In this document: in pieces, positions 15,733-26,300 of the stretch
Position numbering within the stretch: the first letter of the stretch is position 1
Layout of the letters: each line of letters opens with the position of its first letter
Origin: an uncultured Collinsella sp.
Lineage (GTDB): Bacteria; Actinomycetota; Coriobacteriia; Coriobacteriales; Coriobacteriaceae
Direction: 5' to 3'
DNA length: 47,071 nucleotides
Assembly: GCA_900545055.1 (NCBI GenBank)
Contig: UQXP01000009.1
Location: forward strand, 1-47,071
Program-made: the position numbers and the translations under genes
Notes under the pieces: generated by a model
Databases searched by the model: none
What the model saw: only the letters and a program-made list of their open reading frames with translations
Told to the model about the DNA's origin: nothing

Positions 15733-18700
15733 CTAGCGCCCGTCGCCGCCGAGCAGCGCCAGAACATCCTCGCGGGTAAACAGCGCCGAGGAGATGCCGT
15801 CGCCGCCAAGCACACTGTTGACCAGGTCGCGTTTGGACTCCTGCATCTGCATGATGCGCTCCTCGATCGTGTCCTTGGCGATGAGCTTGTACACGGTCAC
15901 GGTATGTTGCTGGCCAATACGGTGCGCGCGGTCGGTCGCCTGGTCCTGCGCGGCAACGTTCCACCACGGGTCGTAGTGAATGACCACGTCGGCCGCCGTC
16001 AGGTTAAGGCCCACGCCGCCCGCCTTGAGCGAGATCAAAAAGACCGGAACCTCGCCCGCCTGGAACTGCGCGACCATCTTGGCGCGGCTCTCCTTGGACG
16101 AAGCGCCCGTGAGCTTAAGAAAGCCGATGTCCTCCTTGGCCAGGCGCTTGCCAATGATATCGAGCATGCCCGTGAACTGGCTGAACAGCAGAATGTGGTG
16201 CCCGCCGTCGAGCGCACCGTGCACGAGCTCCATGCAAGCGTCGAGCTTGGCGCTCCCCGCCTTGTAGTCCTCGTAGTGTAGATGCGGGTCGCAGCAGATC
16301 TGGCGCAGCTTGGTGAGCTCGGCGAGCACCTTGAGCTTGTCCTTCTTAAACTCGGATGCCTCGCGATGCTGCACCTGCTGGGCGATGAGGTCTTGGTTGG
16401 CCAGGTAGAGCTTGCGCTGCTCGCCGGTGAGCTGCGCCATGACGGTGTCCTCGATCTTCTCGGGCAGGTCAGCAACCACGTCTTCCTTGACACGGCGCAG
16501 CACAAACGGCGACACGAGCGCCTGCAGGCGAGCGGCGCTATCGTCCTCGGCATGCTCGACGGGGCTCTCAAAGCGCTTAGCAAACGACTCGCGCGTCCCC
16601 AAAAGGCCCGGCATAAGAAAGTCGAAGATGCTCCAGAGCTCGGACAGGTGGTTTTCGATGGGCGTGCCCGTCAGGGCAAAGCGCACACCGGCCGGCAGGC
16701 GCTTGGCGGCGCGCGCCACCTGGGTGAGCGGGTTTTTAATGTACTGGGCCTCATCGAGCACCACGCGGGCAAAGTCCTGCTCGGCATACTCGTCGATATC
16801 GCGGCGCATGAGGTCATACGAGGTCACGACCACGTTGTGCTCGGCAGCGCCGGCTATCTGCACGCGGCGTTGTGCCTTGGCGCCCACGATGGCGCACACA
16901 TCGAGCGAGGGAGCAAAGCGCCCCAGCTCGGCAGTCCAGTTGTACACGAGCGACGCGGGGCACACCACGAGCGTGGGCTTGGTGTCCCCCGCCTCCACGC
17001 GCGCCAGGATATGCGCGATCATCTGCAGGGTCTTGCCCAGGCCCATGTCATCGGCCAAGATGCCGCCGAGCCCCAGGTGCTCGAGTGAGCCAAGCCACTG
17101 GTAGCCATCGACCTGGTAGCCACGCAGCGTGGCCTTGAGCGAGGCGGGCACCGTAAAGTCCATCTTACCGAGCGTGTCCAGGCGCTCGACGGTGCGACGG
17201 AACGCGGCGTCGCGATCGGCCTCGAGCGCGGGCGTGCGCGCGAGCATGCTGTCGACAAACAGGGTGCTCGACGCGGGAAGCGACACGCCATCGAGCAGGT
17301 CGACGGCATCGACGCCCAGGTCCTCGGCAAGGCCAAAGGCGGCGCGGGCACCCTCGTCCAAGCGCACGATGTCGCCGGATGTCAGGCGTGCAAACGTCTG
17401 ATGGCGCTTGTACGAGTCGAGATAGATGGCAAGGTCTGCCGCCGAAAGCCCGCTCGCGCCCAGCTCGACGTCGAGCAGGTTGCTCTTGACGGTCGCGCGC
17501 ACCGAAAGCTTGGGCGCGGGACGCACCGAGATCTGGCGCAGGCGGTCGCTGAGCATGACCTCGCCCAGCTCGGACAAGGCGGCAAGACCCTCGGTGAGCA
17601 GGCAGAACAGGCTCTCGTCGTCGCGCTCCTCAAACGCCAGGCCGCCCTCGTGGAAATCGAAGTACATGGCAGCCGTGTCCATAACGCGAAACTCCGCCAC
17701 CACGTCGCGGGGCGGCACGCCGGCGCGTTGGTCCTCGAAGGGGCTTCCCGGAGCACCCAGGCTAAAGAGATTTGCCGACCAATCACCGTAGGTAACCGTA
17801 ATCTTGCAGGTCACAAGCCCGTCGTCGACACCGATTGCCATGGCAAAGCTCGGCTCGGGCGCCACGGTGTCGAGCACGGCGGGAGCGGTGAGGTCGGTGT
17901 ATTCGCGCAGCACGGGCAGTGCCATGCGGCAGAATTCGCCCACCTGCTCGGCGGCGATATGGACCGGCGCGCGACAGGGCAGCAGACGCGACAGAAACGG
18001 TGCGGCATGCTGGGCAAACGCCGCATCGGCGCGGCGCGCGCGGTGCGTGTCGACCAGATAGGCAACGTCGCCCGAGGCAAAGCAGTATGCATCGGCGGGC
18101 AGGTGCAGGTCATAGCTGCCACCGGCCGCCGGCGCAATCTTGGCGGCAAGGAGCGGCGGACGTTTTGCCGAGGCCTCGTCCTCCCCTTCCGGTGTCGACT
18201 CAACCGTCACCTCGTAGGAACGATGTGTCGTCGTCCCCCGCGACCAGGCGGGCTCAAAGGAGACGGTCCGGCCACGCAGCAAGTCCAGCATGTATACGAT
18301 GTCATGCTCGGACAGCGGCAGCTGGCGCTCGGCGACAAAACCGCTACGCGCAAAGTCGTACGACGCCGAGCGTGAGCTCGTGATGTCGTAAAGATAGGCA
18401 ACCGTCGTCACAACAAGGTCGAGCAGGCGCACCGAAACCTCGTCAAAAGCCCCGGGCGTATGGAGGAATGTGAGTTTCTTGCCGTACGAGAACGTGCCGC
18501 CGCGCACGTAGGCGGCGGCCATGCCGTCGATGTCCTTGACCACGTAGGACACCGAGCCGCAGCGGATGCGAAGCTCGAGCGCCCAACTAAAGCGGTCGGC
18601 AAACAGCGGATTGTAGTATGGCACCAGCGAGGGCTCCAACACCGCCTTGGGGGCATCGGGGTCGACGGTGGCGGCGAGCTTACGGCGCATGCCCGCCAAC

Positions 18701-19197
18701 TCATCCATGCGCGCGTCCGAAAGATCGGAGAGCGCCTTCATGAGGCTCGGGCTCGTGGGGACGGGCGCCGGGAAAGGGAAGTTGGGGTTGACCGCCGGCG
18801 CGGCGGACGCGGGGCGCACGGGTTGCTTGGGCGGCGTCGTGAACGTACGGACCGGCGTGCGCAGGCCCTCGACGGGCTCGGTGCCGCTCGCGTCCAGATA
18901 CGCAAGCGCCGTGGCGATGGCATGCTTGCACATGCCAGGATAGCGGTAGGCGGCGGGGCAATCGCAGTCGTAGTCGATAACCTCGTGCTCGTCCACATCG
19001 AGTTCCACATGCGTCTTGTACAGGTCGCCGCGCGAGCCGCGCACCGTACCCTCGACCGTCACGTTTTTGGAGAAGCGCGAGCCGGAGTCCTCAAACGACA
19101 GCACGGCGCCGTTGAGCATGAGCGAACGCCCCTTCATAAAGGTGCCGCTGAGCGCCGCTTCCTTACGAAGCGCCTGCACAAACGTCCCCTGTGCCAT
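15733..19197 (-). CDS. SWIM-domain SNF2-family DNA translocase/helicase
   Basis: A 1154-residue protein. An N-terminal SWIM zinc finger has C78-x-C80-x9-C90-x-H92 (DYDCDCPAAYRYPGMCKH). A long middle region of unassigned fold follows, then a SNF2 ATPase from about residue 690. It has all helicase motifs: DDMGLGKTLQMI (I), VVCPASL (Ia), DEAQYIKN (II), ALTGTPIENHLSELW (III), LLFSQFTGML (IV), LKAGGVGLNLTAADVV (V) and DRAHRIGQ (VI). Bacterial proteins with this layout are RapA/HepA-like translocases; the substrate is unknown. ATG 19197 has GGAGG 5 bases upstream. It lies between dnaE and the superoxide reductase gene and is separated from dnaE by a 127-bp inverted repeat, so it may have its own promoter. 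Confidence 0.92.
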   Translation of the reverse strand: MAQGTFVQALRKEAALSGTFMKGRSLMLNGAVLSFEDSGSRFSKNVTVEGTVRGSRGDLYKTHVELDVDEHEVIDYDCDCPAAYRYPGMCKHAIATALAYLDASGTEPVEGLRTPVRTFTTPPKQPVRPASAAPAVNPNFPFPAPVPTSPSLMKALSDLSDARMDELAGMRRKLAATVDPDAPKAVLEPSLVPYYNPLFADRFSWALELRIRCGSVSYVVKDIDGMAAAYVRGGTFSYGKKLTFLHTPGAFDEVSVRLLDLVVTTVAYLYDITSSRSASYDFARSGFVAERQLPLSEHDIVYMLDLLRGRTVSFEPAWSRGTTTHRSYEVTVESTPEGEDEASAKRPPLLAAKIAPAAGGSYDLHLPADAYCFASGDVAYLVDTHRARRADAAFAQHAAPFLSRLLPCRAPVHIAAEQVGEFCRMALPVLREYTDLTAPAVLDTVAPEPSFAMAIGVDDGLVTCKITVTYGDWSANLFSLGAPGSPFEDQRAGVPPRDVVAEFRVMDTAAMYFDFHEGGLAFEERDDESLFCLLTEGLAALSELGEVMLSDRLRQISVRPAPKLSVRATVKSNLLDVELGASGLSAADLAIYLDSYKRHQTFARLTSGDIVRLDEGARAAFGLAEDLGVDAVDLLDGVSLPASSTLFVDSMLARTPALEADRDAAFRRTVERLDTLGKMDFTVPASLKATLRGYQVDGYQWLGSLEHLGLGGILADDMGLGKTLQMIAHILARVEAGDTKPTLVVCPASLVYNWTAELGRFAPSLDVCAIVGAKAQRRVQIAGAAEHNVVVTSYDLMRRDIDEYAEQDFARVVLDEAQYIKNPLTQVARAAKRLPAGVRFALTGTPIENHLSELWSIFDFLMPGLLGTRESFAKRFESPVEHAEDDSAARLQALVSPFVLRRVKEDVVADLPEKIEDTVMAQLTGEQRKLYLANQDLIAQQVQHREASEFKKDKLKVLAELTKLRQICCDPHLHYEDYKAGSAKLDACMELVHGALDGGHHILLFSQFTGMLDIIGKRLAKEDIGFLKLTGASSKESRAKMVAQFQAGEVPVFLISLKAGGVGLNLTAADVVIHYDPWWNVAAQDQATDRAHRIGQQHTVTVYKLIAKDTIEERIMQMQESKRDLVNSVLGGDGISSALFTREDVLALLGGDGR

Positions 19198-19217
19198 CAC
19201 TTCCTCCAATCCACACA

Positions 19218-19344
19218 GGGTAGCTAATTTGGGACGGGGCTATTTTAGCTACCCCCATATGTCGGTTGAGATGTATTCCGACCCCGACTCATTCGCCGTC
19301 AGTCAAAGGGTAGCTAAAATAGCCCCGTCCCAAATTAGCTACCC
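19218..19344. repeat. Inverted-repeat element, 37-bp perfect arms
   Basis: Arms 19218-19254 and 19308-19344 are exact reverse complements over 37 bases with a 53-base centre. Each arm is itself nearly palindromic, beginning GGGTAGCTAA and ending TTAGCTACCC. The element fills the gap between dnaE (ends 19361) and the SNF2 gene (starts 19197). It holds no coding sequence. Confidence 0.9.
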
Positions 19345-19360
19345 CTCAGCAACGCCGTCC

Positions 19361-22300
19361 CTAGATCACCGTCACTCTGCCCTGGTTACCCACAATGGCC
19401 TTGGCCTCGGCCAGCAGCGGAATCGAGCGCGCGTTGACCTTGGCAGGCACCTCGGCGCGCAGCACGCGTCCGTCCACCTGCTCGATAAAGATCTCCACGC
19501 GGTCGCCGCCCGGGTTAGTGGTGAGCACCGTGGCCAGGCGCGCCATATTGCCCTGGCTAAAGCGGCTGTTGGGCACCATGACCTCAAACACCTTAGGCTT
19601 GTTGTTCTCCTCGTTGAGCTCCAGCGGCACGATCTCCTGCGCGATGATCTGGTCGCCGCGGTCCGAGCGCTCGAGCTTGCCCTTGATGCGCACAAAGGCG
19701 TCGGACAGCTGCGCGCCTGTCTCGGGATCGACTTCGCCGTACAGGTACCCCTCGGCCTCTTTATAGGTTTTGGGGAACACGACGACGGTGGCCTCGCCTT
19801 CCATGTCCTCGAGCTGCACGATGCCCATGGGGTCGCCGTTTTTGGTCACGCGCTTGGACACGCTCGAGACCATGCCGGCCCACCACAGCGCCTTACCCTC
19901 GGGAATCTCCTGGTTGATGGTGCCACCCGTAGGATTCTGAACTTCGTAGCCGGTGTCGATCTGCGAGAACGAGAAGTCGCGCGCTTTGCTGAGCGCATAC
20001 TCAAACGGGCGCAGCGGGTGGTCCGAGACATAGATGCCCAGAACCTCTTTCTCCTGGCTCAGCTTGAGGTGGCGGTCCCATTCCTGGCCGTCCGGATCGG
20101 GCACGCTGACCTCGAAGCCCGAGCCCTCAACGTCGCCAAACATGTCGAAGAACGAGGTCTGGCCGCTCGCGCGGTCCTTCTGGCGCTTTATCGCGGCGTC
20201 GATGATGTTCTCGGGGTTGTTCTTGTCCACAAAGTGCATCATCTGGCGGCGCGGATAGCCCGTGGAGTCGAAGGCACCCGCCTTGATCAGCGATTCGATC
20301 ACGCGGCGGTTGGCCTGGCTCGAGTCCACGCGCTCGACAAAGTCGTGCAGCGTCTTAAACGGGCCGCCCGCCTCGCGCTCGGCGATAATCGCCTGCGCCA
20401 CGCCGGTACCCACGCCGCGGATGCCGGCCAGACCAAAGCGCACGCCTTCCTTGGTAGCCGTGAACTCGGTGCCGGACTCGTTAACATCTGGCGACAGCAC
20501 GGGGATGCCGTCGTGACGGCATGCCGAGACGTAGTGCACGATCTTGTCGGTCTTGCCCGTATAGGACGTCAGAACGGCCGCCATGTACTCGTGCGGATAG
20601 TGCGCCTTGAGCCACGCCGTCTGCATAACCAGGATGGCGTAGCCGGCGGAGTGCGACTTGTTGAAGGCGTAGGAGGCGAACTCGAGAACATCGTCCCAAA
20701 TCTTCTGGGCGACCTCACGCGTGTAGTTGTTCTTGATAGCGCCGTTCATCCAGTGGTCGTAGGTGGTCTCGTCCGAGCCATCCTCCCAGTGCAGCACCGT
20801 CGACGTGAGCAGCTTGATCTTCTTCTTAGCCACGGGCTTACGGATACGCGAGTCCGATTCGCCCTTGGAGAAGCCGCACATCTCGACGGAGATAAGCATA
20901 ACCTGCTCCTGGTAGACCATGGTGCCGTAGGTTTCGCCCAGGATGTCGTCCAGACGGTCGTCATAGGAGACGGCCGGCTCCTTGCCGTTCATACGGTTGA
21001 TGTAGGACGAGACCATGCCGGCACCCAGCGGGCCCGGGCGGTACAGGGCGATCAATGCCACGACGTGCTTGTACTCGGTGGGCTTCATGTTCTTGATTGT
21101 GGCCGTCATGCCGGCGGACTCGACCTGGAAGACGCCGGCGGTGTGGCCGGAGCCCATGAGCTTAAAGATCTCGGGGTCGTCAAAGGGAATCTCTTCCTCT
21201 TTGATGTCGATGCCGAAATTCTTCTTGATGTTTGCCTTGGCCTTGGAGATAACCGTCAGCGTGCGCAGGCCCAAGAAGTCCATCTTGAGCAGGCCCATGT
21301 CGGCAACGGTATGGCCCTCGTACTGGGTAATCTCGACGCCGCCCTTGGTGTCGAGCTTGGTGGGCACGTGCTCGTTGACGGGGTCACGGCAGATCAGAAC
21401 GGCGCACGCGTGCACGCCCTCGCCACGGGTGAGACCCTCGATCGAGAGCGCCGTGTCGATGATGCGGCGGGCGTCGTCGTCCTTTTTATAGGCCTCGGCA
21501 AAATCGGGGTTAAACAGATCCTCTTTGCCGGGTTGTTTGTCGAGCACCTGCTTGAGCTTGACCTTGGGGTCGCTCGAAACCATCTTGGACAGGCGCTGGC
21601 CCATGTAGACCGGGTAGTCCAGAACGCGCGCGGCGTCGTTGATGGCCTGCTTGGCCTTAATGGTCGAGTAGGTGATGACGTGGGTGACCTTCTCGGGGCC
21701 GTAGAGCTGGCGAACGTGCTCCACGACCTCGAGGCGCCGCTCATCGTCGAAGTCCATATCGATATCGGGCATCTCGGTACGCTGCGGGGACAGGAACCTC
21801 TCGAACATCAGGCCGTTCTCGAGCGGGTCGAACGCGGTGATGTTCATGGCGTAGGCGACGATAGCGCCGGCGGCAGAACCACGGCCGGGGCCGACGCCGA
21901 TGCCGTTGTCCTTGGCCCATTGCACGTACTCGGCGACGATCAAGAAGTAGGCGGCAAATCCCTTGTCGCAGATGACCTTGTATTCGTACTCAAAGCGCTC
22001 TTTGATGTTGACGCCACCGATCTCGCGCGTGGCCCAGTCGTCACCGTAGTGCTGGCGCAGGCCCTTCTCGCACTCGCGGCGGAACTGGCTCTCGTGCGTC
22101 TCGCCGGGATCGAGCAGCGGGAAGCGCGGCAGGATGATGGAGTCCCAGTCGAGCTCCACGTAGCACTTGTCGGCGATCTCGAGCGTGTTGTCGCAGGCCT
22201 CGGGGCAATACGGGAACATCGCCCGCATCTCCTCCTCGGTCTTCATGTAAAACTCCGAGCCGGTCATACGCATGCGGTTGGGGTCGTCGACCTTGGCGTT

Positions 22301-23164
22301 CATACCGATGCACATAATGACGTCCTGCACGGGCGCGTCCTCGCGGCGCAGGTAGTGGAAGTCGTTGGTGGCGATAACCTTGACGCCCACCTGTTTGGCG
22401 ATGTCGATGAGCGTGCGGTCCATCTGCTCGTCGGTCAGGCCGTTATCGGTGGTAATGCCGTGTTCCTGGATCTCGATATAGAAGTCACCGGGGTCGAAGG
22501 TATCACGGAAGGTCTCGGCCCACTTGATGGCGCCCTCCATGTCACCGCGGTCGATGTACTTGGGGATGATGCCGGCGATACAGGCACTCGTGCAGATCAT
22601 GCCCTTGGCATGGCGGCGCAGGTTGTCGAGCGTCACACGCGGCTTGTAGTAAAAGCCCTGCACGGCGGCCTCGGAGACCGTCTGCATCAGGTTGACGTAG
22701 CCCTCCTGGTCCTTGGCCAGAAGGATCATGTGGTAGAGCTCGGGCTTGTGGTCGCGGGCGAGCGTCTCGTCCGGCGTAAAGTAGACCTCGCACCCAAAGA
22801 TGGGCTTGATGACCAGGGGCGGCTTGAGCTCGTCGATGTTGCCCTTCTCGTCCCACATGGCCATGTCCTTCACATACTGGGCATGCTCGCGCGGGTTTGA
22901 CTCAGGATCGGGCTCCACCAGCTCGTCGCGGCGGTCCTTTTCCAAGAAGGCCTTGTCGTGGCTCCAGGTTTTGTACTCAGGCGTGTTGTGGTTGACGGCG
23001 TCACAGGCCAGCGCCAGGTCGGGCACGCCATACATGTAGCCGTGGTCGGTAATGGCCACGGCGGGCATGCCAAGCTCAACGGCGCGGTTGACCATATCCT
23101 GGATACGGGTTGCGCCGTCGAGCATGGAGAAAACAGTGTGATTGTGCAGATGGACGAATGCCAT
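19361..23164 (-). CDS. dnaE: DNA polymerase III alpha subunit
   Basis: The replicative polymerase, 1267 residues. The N-terminal PHP domain keeps its histidines (HLHNHTVFSMLDG, AITDHG). The catalytic aspartates are in PDIDMDFDDERR (about residue 465). The finger region contains GPGRGSAAGAIVAYAM, and the helix-hairpin-helix IRGVGTGVAQAIIAE lies near 930. An OB fold (WAGMVSSVSKRVTKNGDPM) and a C-terminal beta-clamp-interacting part follow. It is the DnaE1 type, not PolC. The segment normally reading GEADxLRRAMGKK is GESDSRIRKPVAKKK, a variant I believe is lineage-typical. ATG 23164 is preceded by GGAG at 8 bases, and a TAAAAT -10-like hexamer lies about 45 bases upstream. Confidence 0.97.
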   Translation of the reverse strand: MAFVHLHNHTVFSMLDGATRIQDMVNRAVELGMPAVAITDHGYMYGVPDLALACDAVNHNTPEYKTWSHDKAFLEKDRRDELVEPDPESNPREHAQYVKDMAMWDEKGNIDELKPPLVIKPIFGCEVYFTPDETLARDHKPELYHMILLAKDQEGYVNLMQTVSEAAVQGFYYKPRVTLDNLRRHAKGMICTSACIAGIIPKYIDRGDMEGAIKWAETFRDTFDPGDFYIEIQEHGITTDNGLTDEQMDRTLIDIAKQVGVKVIATNDFHYLRREDAPVQDVIMCIGMNAKVDDPNRMRMTGSEFYMKTEEEMRAMFPYCPEACDNTLEIADKCYVELDWDSIILPRFPLLDPGETHESQFRRECEKGLRQHYGDDWATREIGGVNIKERFEYEYKVICDKGFAAYFLIVAEYVQWAKDNGIGVGPGRGSAAGAIVAYAMNITAFDPLENGLMFERFLSPQRTEMPDIDMDFDDERRLEVVEHVRQLYGPEKVTHVITYSTIKAKQAINDAARVLDYPVYMGQRLSKMVSSDPKVKLKQVLDKQPGKEDLFNPDFAEAYKKDDDARRIIDTALSIEGLTRGEGVHACAVLICRDPVNEHVPTKLDTKGGVEITQYEGHTVADMGLLKMDFLGLRTLTVISKAKANIKKNFGIDIKEEEIPFDDPEIFKLMGSGHTAGVFQVESAGMTATIKNMKPTEYKHVVALIALYRPGPLGAGMVSSYINRMNGKEPAVSYDDRLDDILGETYGTMVYQEQVMLISVEMCGFSKGESDSRIRKPVAKKKIKLLTSTVLHWEDGSDETTYDHWMNGAIKNNYTREVAQKIWDDVLEFASYAFNKSHSAGYAILVMQTAWLKAHYPHEYMAAVLTSYTGKTDKIVHYVSACRHDGIPVLSPDVNESGTEFTATKEGVRFGLAGIRGVGTGVAQAIIAEREAGGPFKTLHDFVERVDSSQANRRVIESLIKAGAFDSTGYPRRQMMHFVDKNNPENIIDAAIKRQKDRASGQTSFFDMFGDVEGSGFEVSVPDPDGQEWDRHLKLSQEKEVLGIYVSDHPLRPFEYALSKARDFSFSQIDTGYEVQNPTGGTINQEIPEGKALWWAGMVSSVSKRVTKNGDPMGIVQLEDMEGEATVVVFPKTYKEAEGYLYGEVDPETGAQLSDAFVRIKGKLERSDRGDQIIAQEIVPLELNEENNKPKVFEVMVPNSRFSQGNMARLATVLTTNPGGDRVEIFIEQVDGRVLRAEVPAKVNARSIPLLAEAKAIVGNQGRVTVI

Positions 23165-23269
23165 GTGATGAGCTCCGATGCGGGTTCGTGTTCTGACTGA
23201 ACGATTTTACCCCACGGCACGGACAGCACCCGAACCTAGCCAAACCAACACGGCTCCTCTTGCAGTTGC

Positions 23270-23324
23270 GGTGGAATAGTTCCCGCTTGGGCCACCCGGG
23301 CCGCAATACAGGAACTATTCCACC
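23270..23324. repeat. Inverted repeat between addA and dnaE
   Basis: GGTGGAATAGTTCC (23270-23283) is repeated in inverse at 23311-23324. There is a second small stem (CCCGCTTGGGCC) in the loop and no T-run. The arm begins with the words AGTTGCGGTGGAATAG, resembling the arm of the palindrome at 34256. Confidence 0.7.
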
Positions 23325-23340
23325 ACAAGTTATCTGAGGG

Positions 23341-26300
23341 CTAGAGATTGTAGGTGACTACTTGAGGTTCGGCGGGTTCGACGAAGATGGCTGGATTCGC
23401 CTGCTCCACGCGGACGAACTTGACGGTCACGGCCTCAAAGCCCGCCTTGTGCAGAACGTCAGCGTAGACGCGCGCCTGCAGGGCGTGCTTCTCCTGCAGC
23501 TGTTCCGGCGTCTCGTCCGGTGTGCCGCCCGTCTTGTAGTCGATGACCAGCGCGTGTGACGAATCCGCCGGATTCGTCGCCAAAGCGTCGATGGCGCCCT
23601 CGGCATATGCACCGTAGCGAGCGATGTCCTCGTCCTCGCAGCCCAGCGAAAAGAACGGCACCTCGGCGCGAACGCACGGCCACGCGAGCAGGTCGGCACG
23701 AACAGCCGACTTGAGCCAGCGGTCCAGGGCAACGTCGAAGCGTTCGCGCTGCTCCGGCGTCAGGCGCCACTGGCGCGCCAGTGCATCGGCACGCGCGGCG
23801 GGCAGCGCATCGGCACCCATCTCGATGAGCCACTGGCAGGCAGCGTGGAAGGCCGAGCCCAACGCCATGGGGTTGCCGGCGGGCCCAACGGCGGCCACGT
23901 CTGCATCCGTCATCTCGGAACCATCCGACTCCGCATCATCGCCAGCCTCGTCCATGGGCACGTGCGCCTCGGCAGCACGGTCCTCGGACTCGGCATGCAG
24001 CGCCGCGGCGATCGACGAATAGCTGTACGAATCACGCGCCGGGAACGGACACTTGCCCATGCGCACGCCCACCGCCTGGGGATACACGAGCTCAAACGCA
24101 TCGGGCTCGGGGTCGGCAGGACCGGGCACAGTCGGAGCGGCAGCGCCATCGATAGCATCGACATCCGCATCGCCGCGGACAAGCCTGCCCTCGGCATCCA
24201 GTGAAGCGTTGGCCTCAAACGCCTGCTCGCCAAAGGTAAAGTTCGCGAGCGAAATGAGCTCGTAGTCCCCCGGCTGGGAGTTGTCGAACACCAGGCGGTC
24301 GGCATCGAGCTGCGGCATGTCCAGAGCGTCGGTCGGCAAAATACGGCGCAGCACGTCGTAGGTCAAATCGGTCTCGACGTCGAAGGTCGGCGCCGTCACC
24401 TTGCCGCGGCTCACGCCAGCATCCATCGCCAAGATCACCAGCTCGCGGGCACGCGTCATGGCCACATAGAGCAGGCGGGCCCGCTCCTCGAGCGAAAGCT
24501 GCAGGTCGTCGTTGCGCAGACGAACGAATGCCTCGGCGGGAGAACCCGTCGCACAGACGTCCTCCATGAGCTCCGGCGGCAACCATAGCGACGTGCCCTT
24601 GCCCTTAAACGCATGCTCAAACTGCTTTTTGACGTCATCGCCCTTTACGAACGTGCCGTCCGCGAGTTTAACGCCGTCGAAGCGTGCCGGCAGCGCCACG
24701 ACCTGCGCTCCGCCCTCGACACGACCCATCTGAGCCGCACCGGACGATTTGCGCACGCCAAAGCACTCCGCAACCGCCACGACCGGATATTCCAGGCCCT
24801 TGGAGGCGTGCACCGTCATGATGCGCACCGCGCCGTCGCCCTCCTCGTTGAGGGCACCCGGGGCCTCCTTGCCCGCCAGGAAGCGATCGAAGGCAAGCGC
24901 AATGGAGCGCGGCGAGTTGCCGAACTCGGCCTCAGCCTCAGCCACGGCATCGAGCGCCTTGAGCACGTTGGCGGCGATGGCCTTGCCCTCGGGACCACGC
25001 TGCGCCAGACGCACGAACCAGCCGGAGGCGTTGACCACATCGCGCGCGATGGCGGCGAACGAATCGCGACCCACGCGACGAAGCGCATACCGCAGCACCT
25101 CGCGGGCGCGCGTCACGAGCGGCAGGCCTTGCAGGCCCGGCACATCGGAATCGCTCATGATGCCCGCATCGATGTTGCGGCGCGACGTGTCGCCCGTCTG
25201 ATCGTCGAGCTTGGTCGCCAGCGCCAGGAACTCCTGGGCGCCCAGCGCAAACATCGGCGAGGCCAGCAGTGGCATAAGACCCTGCGCCGTATCGGCCGGA
25301 TTGGCCAGCGCACAAACCAGGGCGCGCACCGTCTGCACCTCGGCGGCTTGGGCAAAGACCGAGCCGCCCGCGATGACGCAGTCGAGCCCCTGGTCGCGGA
25401 AGGCCTGGGCGTAGACGTCGGCGTTGGTCATGCGGCCCAGCAGCAGCACCATGCCGCCCTGGGGCTGGCCGGCATCGGCAAGCGCGCGGAATCGCTCGGC
25501 GATTGCACGGGCCTTGGCCTGCGTGCGCTCCTGCGTACTGCCGCCGGCAACAAAGAGGGCCTGGCGACGCGAGGCGTCTGCCACCAGCGTGTCCTTACGG
25601 CCGTCGCTCGCCTCAAGGTCCAAAAAGCCCTGCATCAGGCCGCCGTCATCGCCGTCGAAGACGCGTGCCACGTAACGCAGCACCTCGTCATGGCTGCGGA
25701 AGTTGCGCACGAGTTTGACGAGCTCGCCAGCAGGAGCATCGGCAGCGGCGCCAGCGACGGTCGCTGCCTCGGCCGTCCCCGAGGCGCCCACCTTGCGCTC
25801 CTGGCGACGGAACACCTCGACCTCGGCGCCACGGAAGCGATAGATGGACTGCTGCGCATCGCCCACGGTACACAACGCGCGCTCCCCCGCACCCGTCAGA
25901 TAGCGAATCAAATCGACCTGCATCTGGTCGGTATCCTGGAACTCGTCGATCATGACCATCTTAAAGCGGCCCTCGTATGCCGCTCGGATGGCCGGGTAAT
26001 CGCGCAGGGCCTCGTAGGCCATGCGCAGCAGGTCGTTGTTGTCGAGGGCAGACTGGGCAGCCTTCAGCGCGCGATACTCGGCCTCCACGGAACGGGCCAG
26101 GCCCACCAGCGCATCGAGCGCCGGGCCACCGCAGGCAAGCACGATATTGATAAACGCATCGGCGGCCTCGGCCTTGAGCAGTTCGACCTGCTCCTTGGGG
26201 AATGCCTTGCTCGCGCGCGGCATAGTGCACGACATCATGAGTCGCGCCGCATCGGCCATGGTCTTGCCGCTCGCCTCGAACGCATCGATGGCATCGAGCG

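Noticed and set aside
15733..19197. SNF2/SWIM helicase as part of a defence system
   Set aside because: No partner nuclease, methylase or phospholipase-type gene is adjacent; neighbours are housekeeping genes.
19016..22900. Open frame of 1294 codons on the plus strand
   Set aside because: It is antisense to dnaE, shares its codon-phase shadow, and has low-complexity Val/Leu/Gly/His-rich sequence typical of antisense frames in GC-rich genes.
23270..23324. Inverted repeat as the addA terminator
   Set aside because: No T-run follows on either strand, so it was listed as a repeat only.
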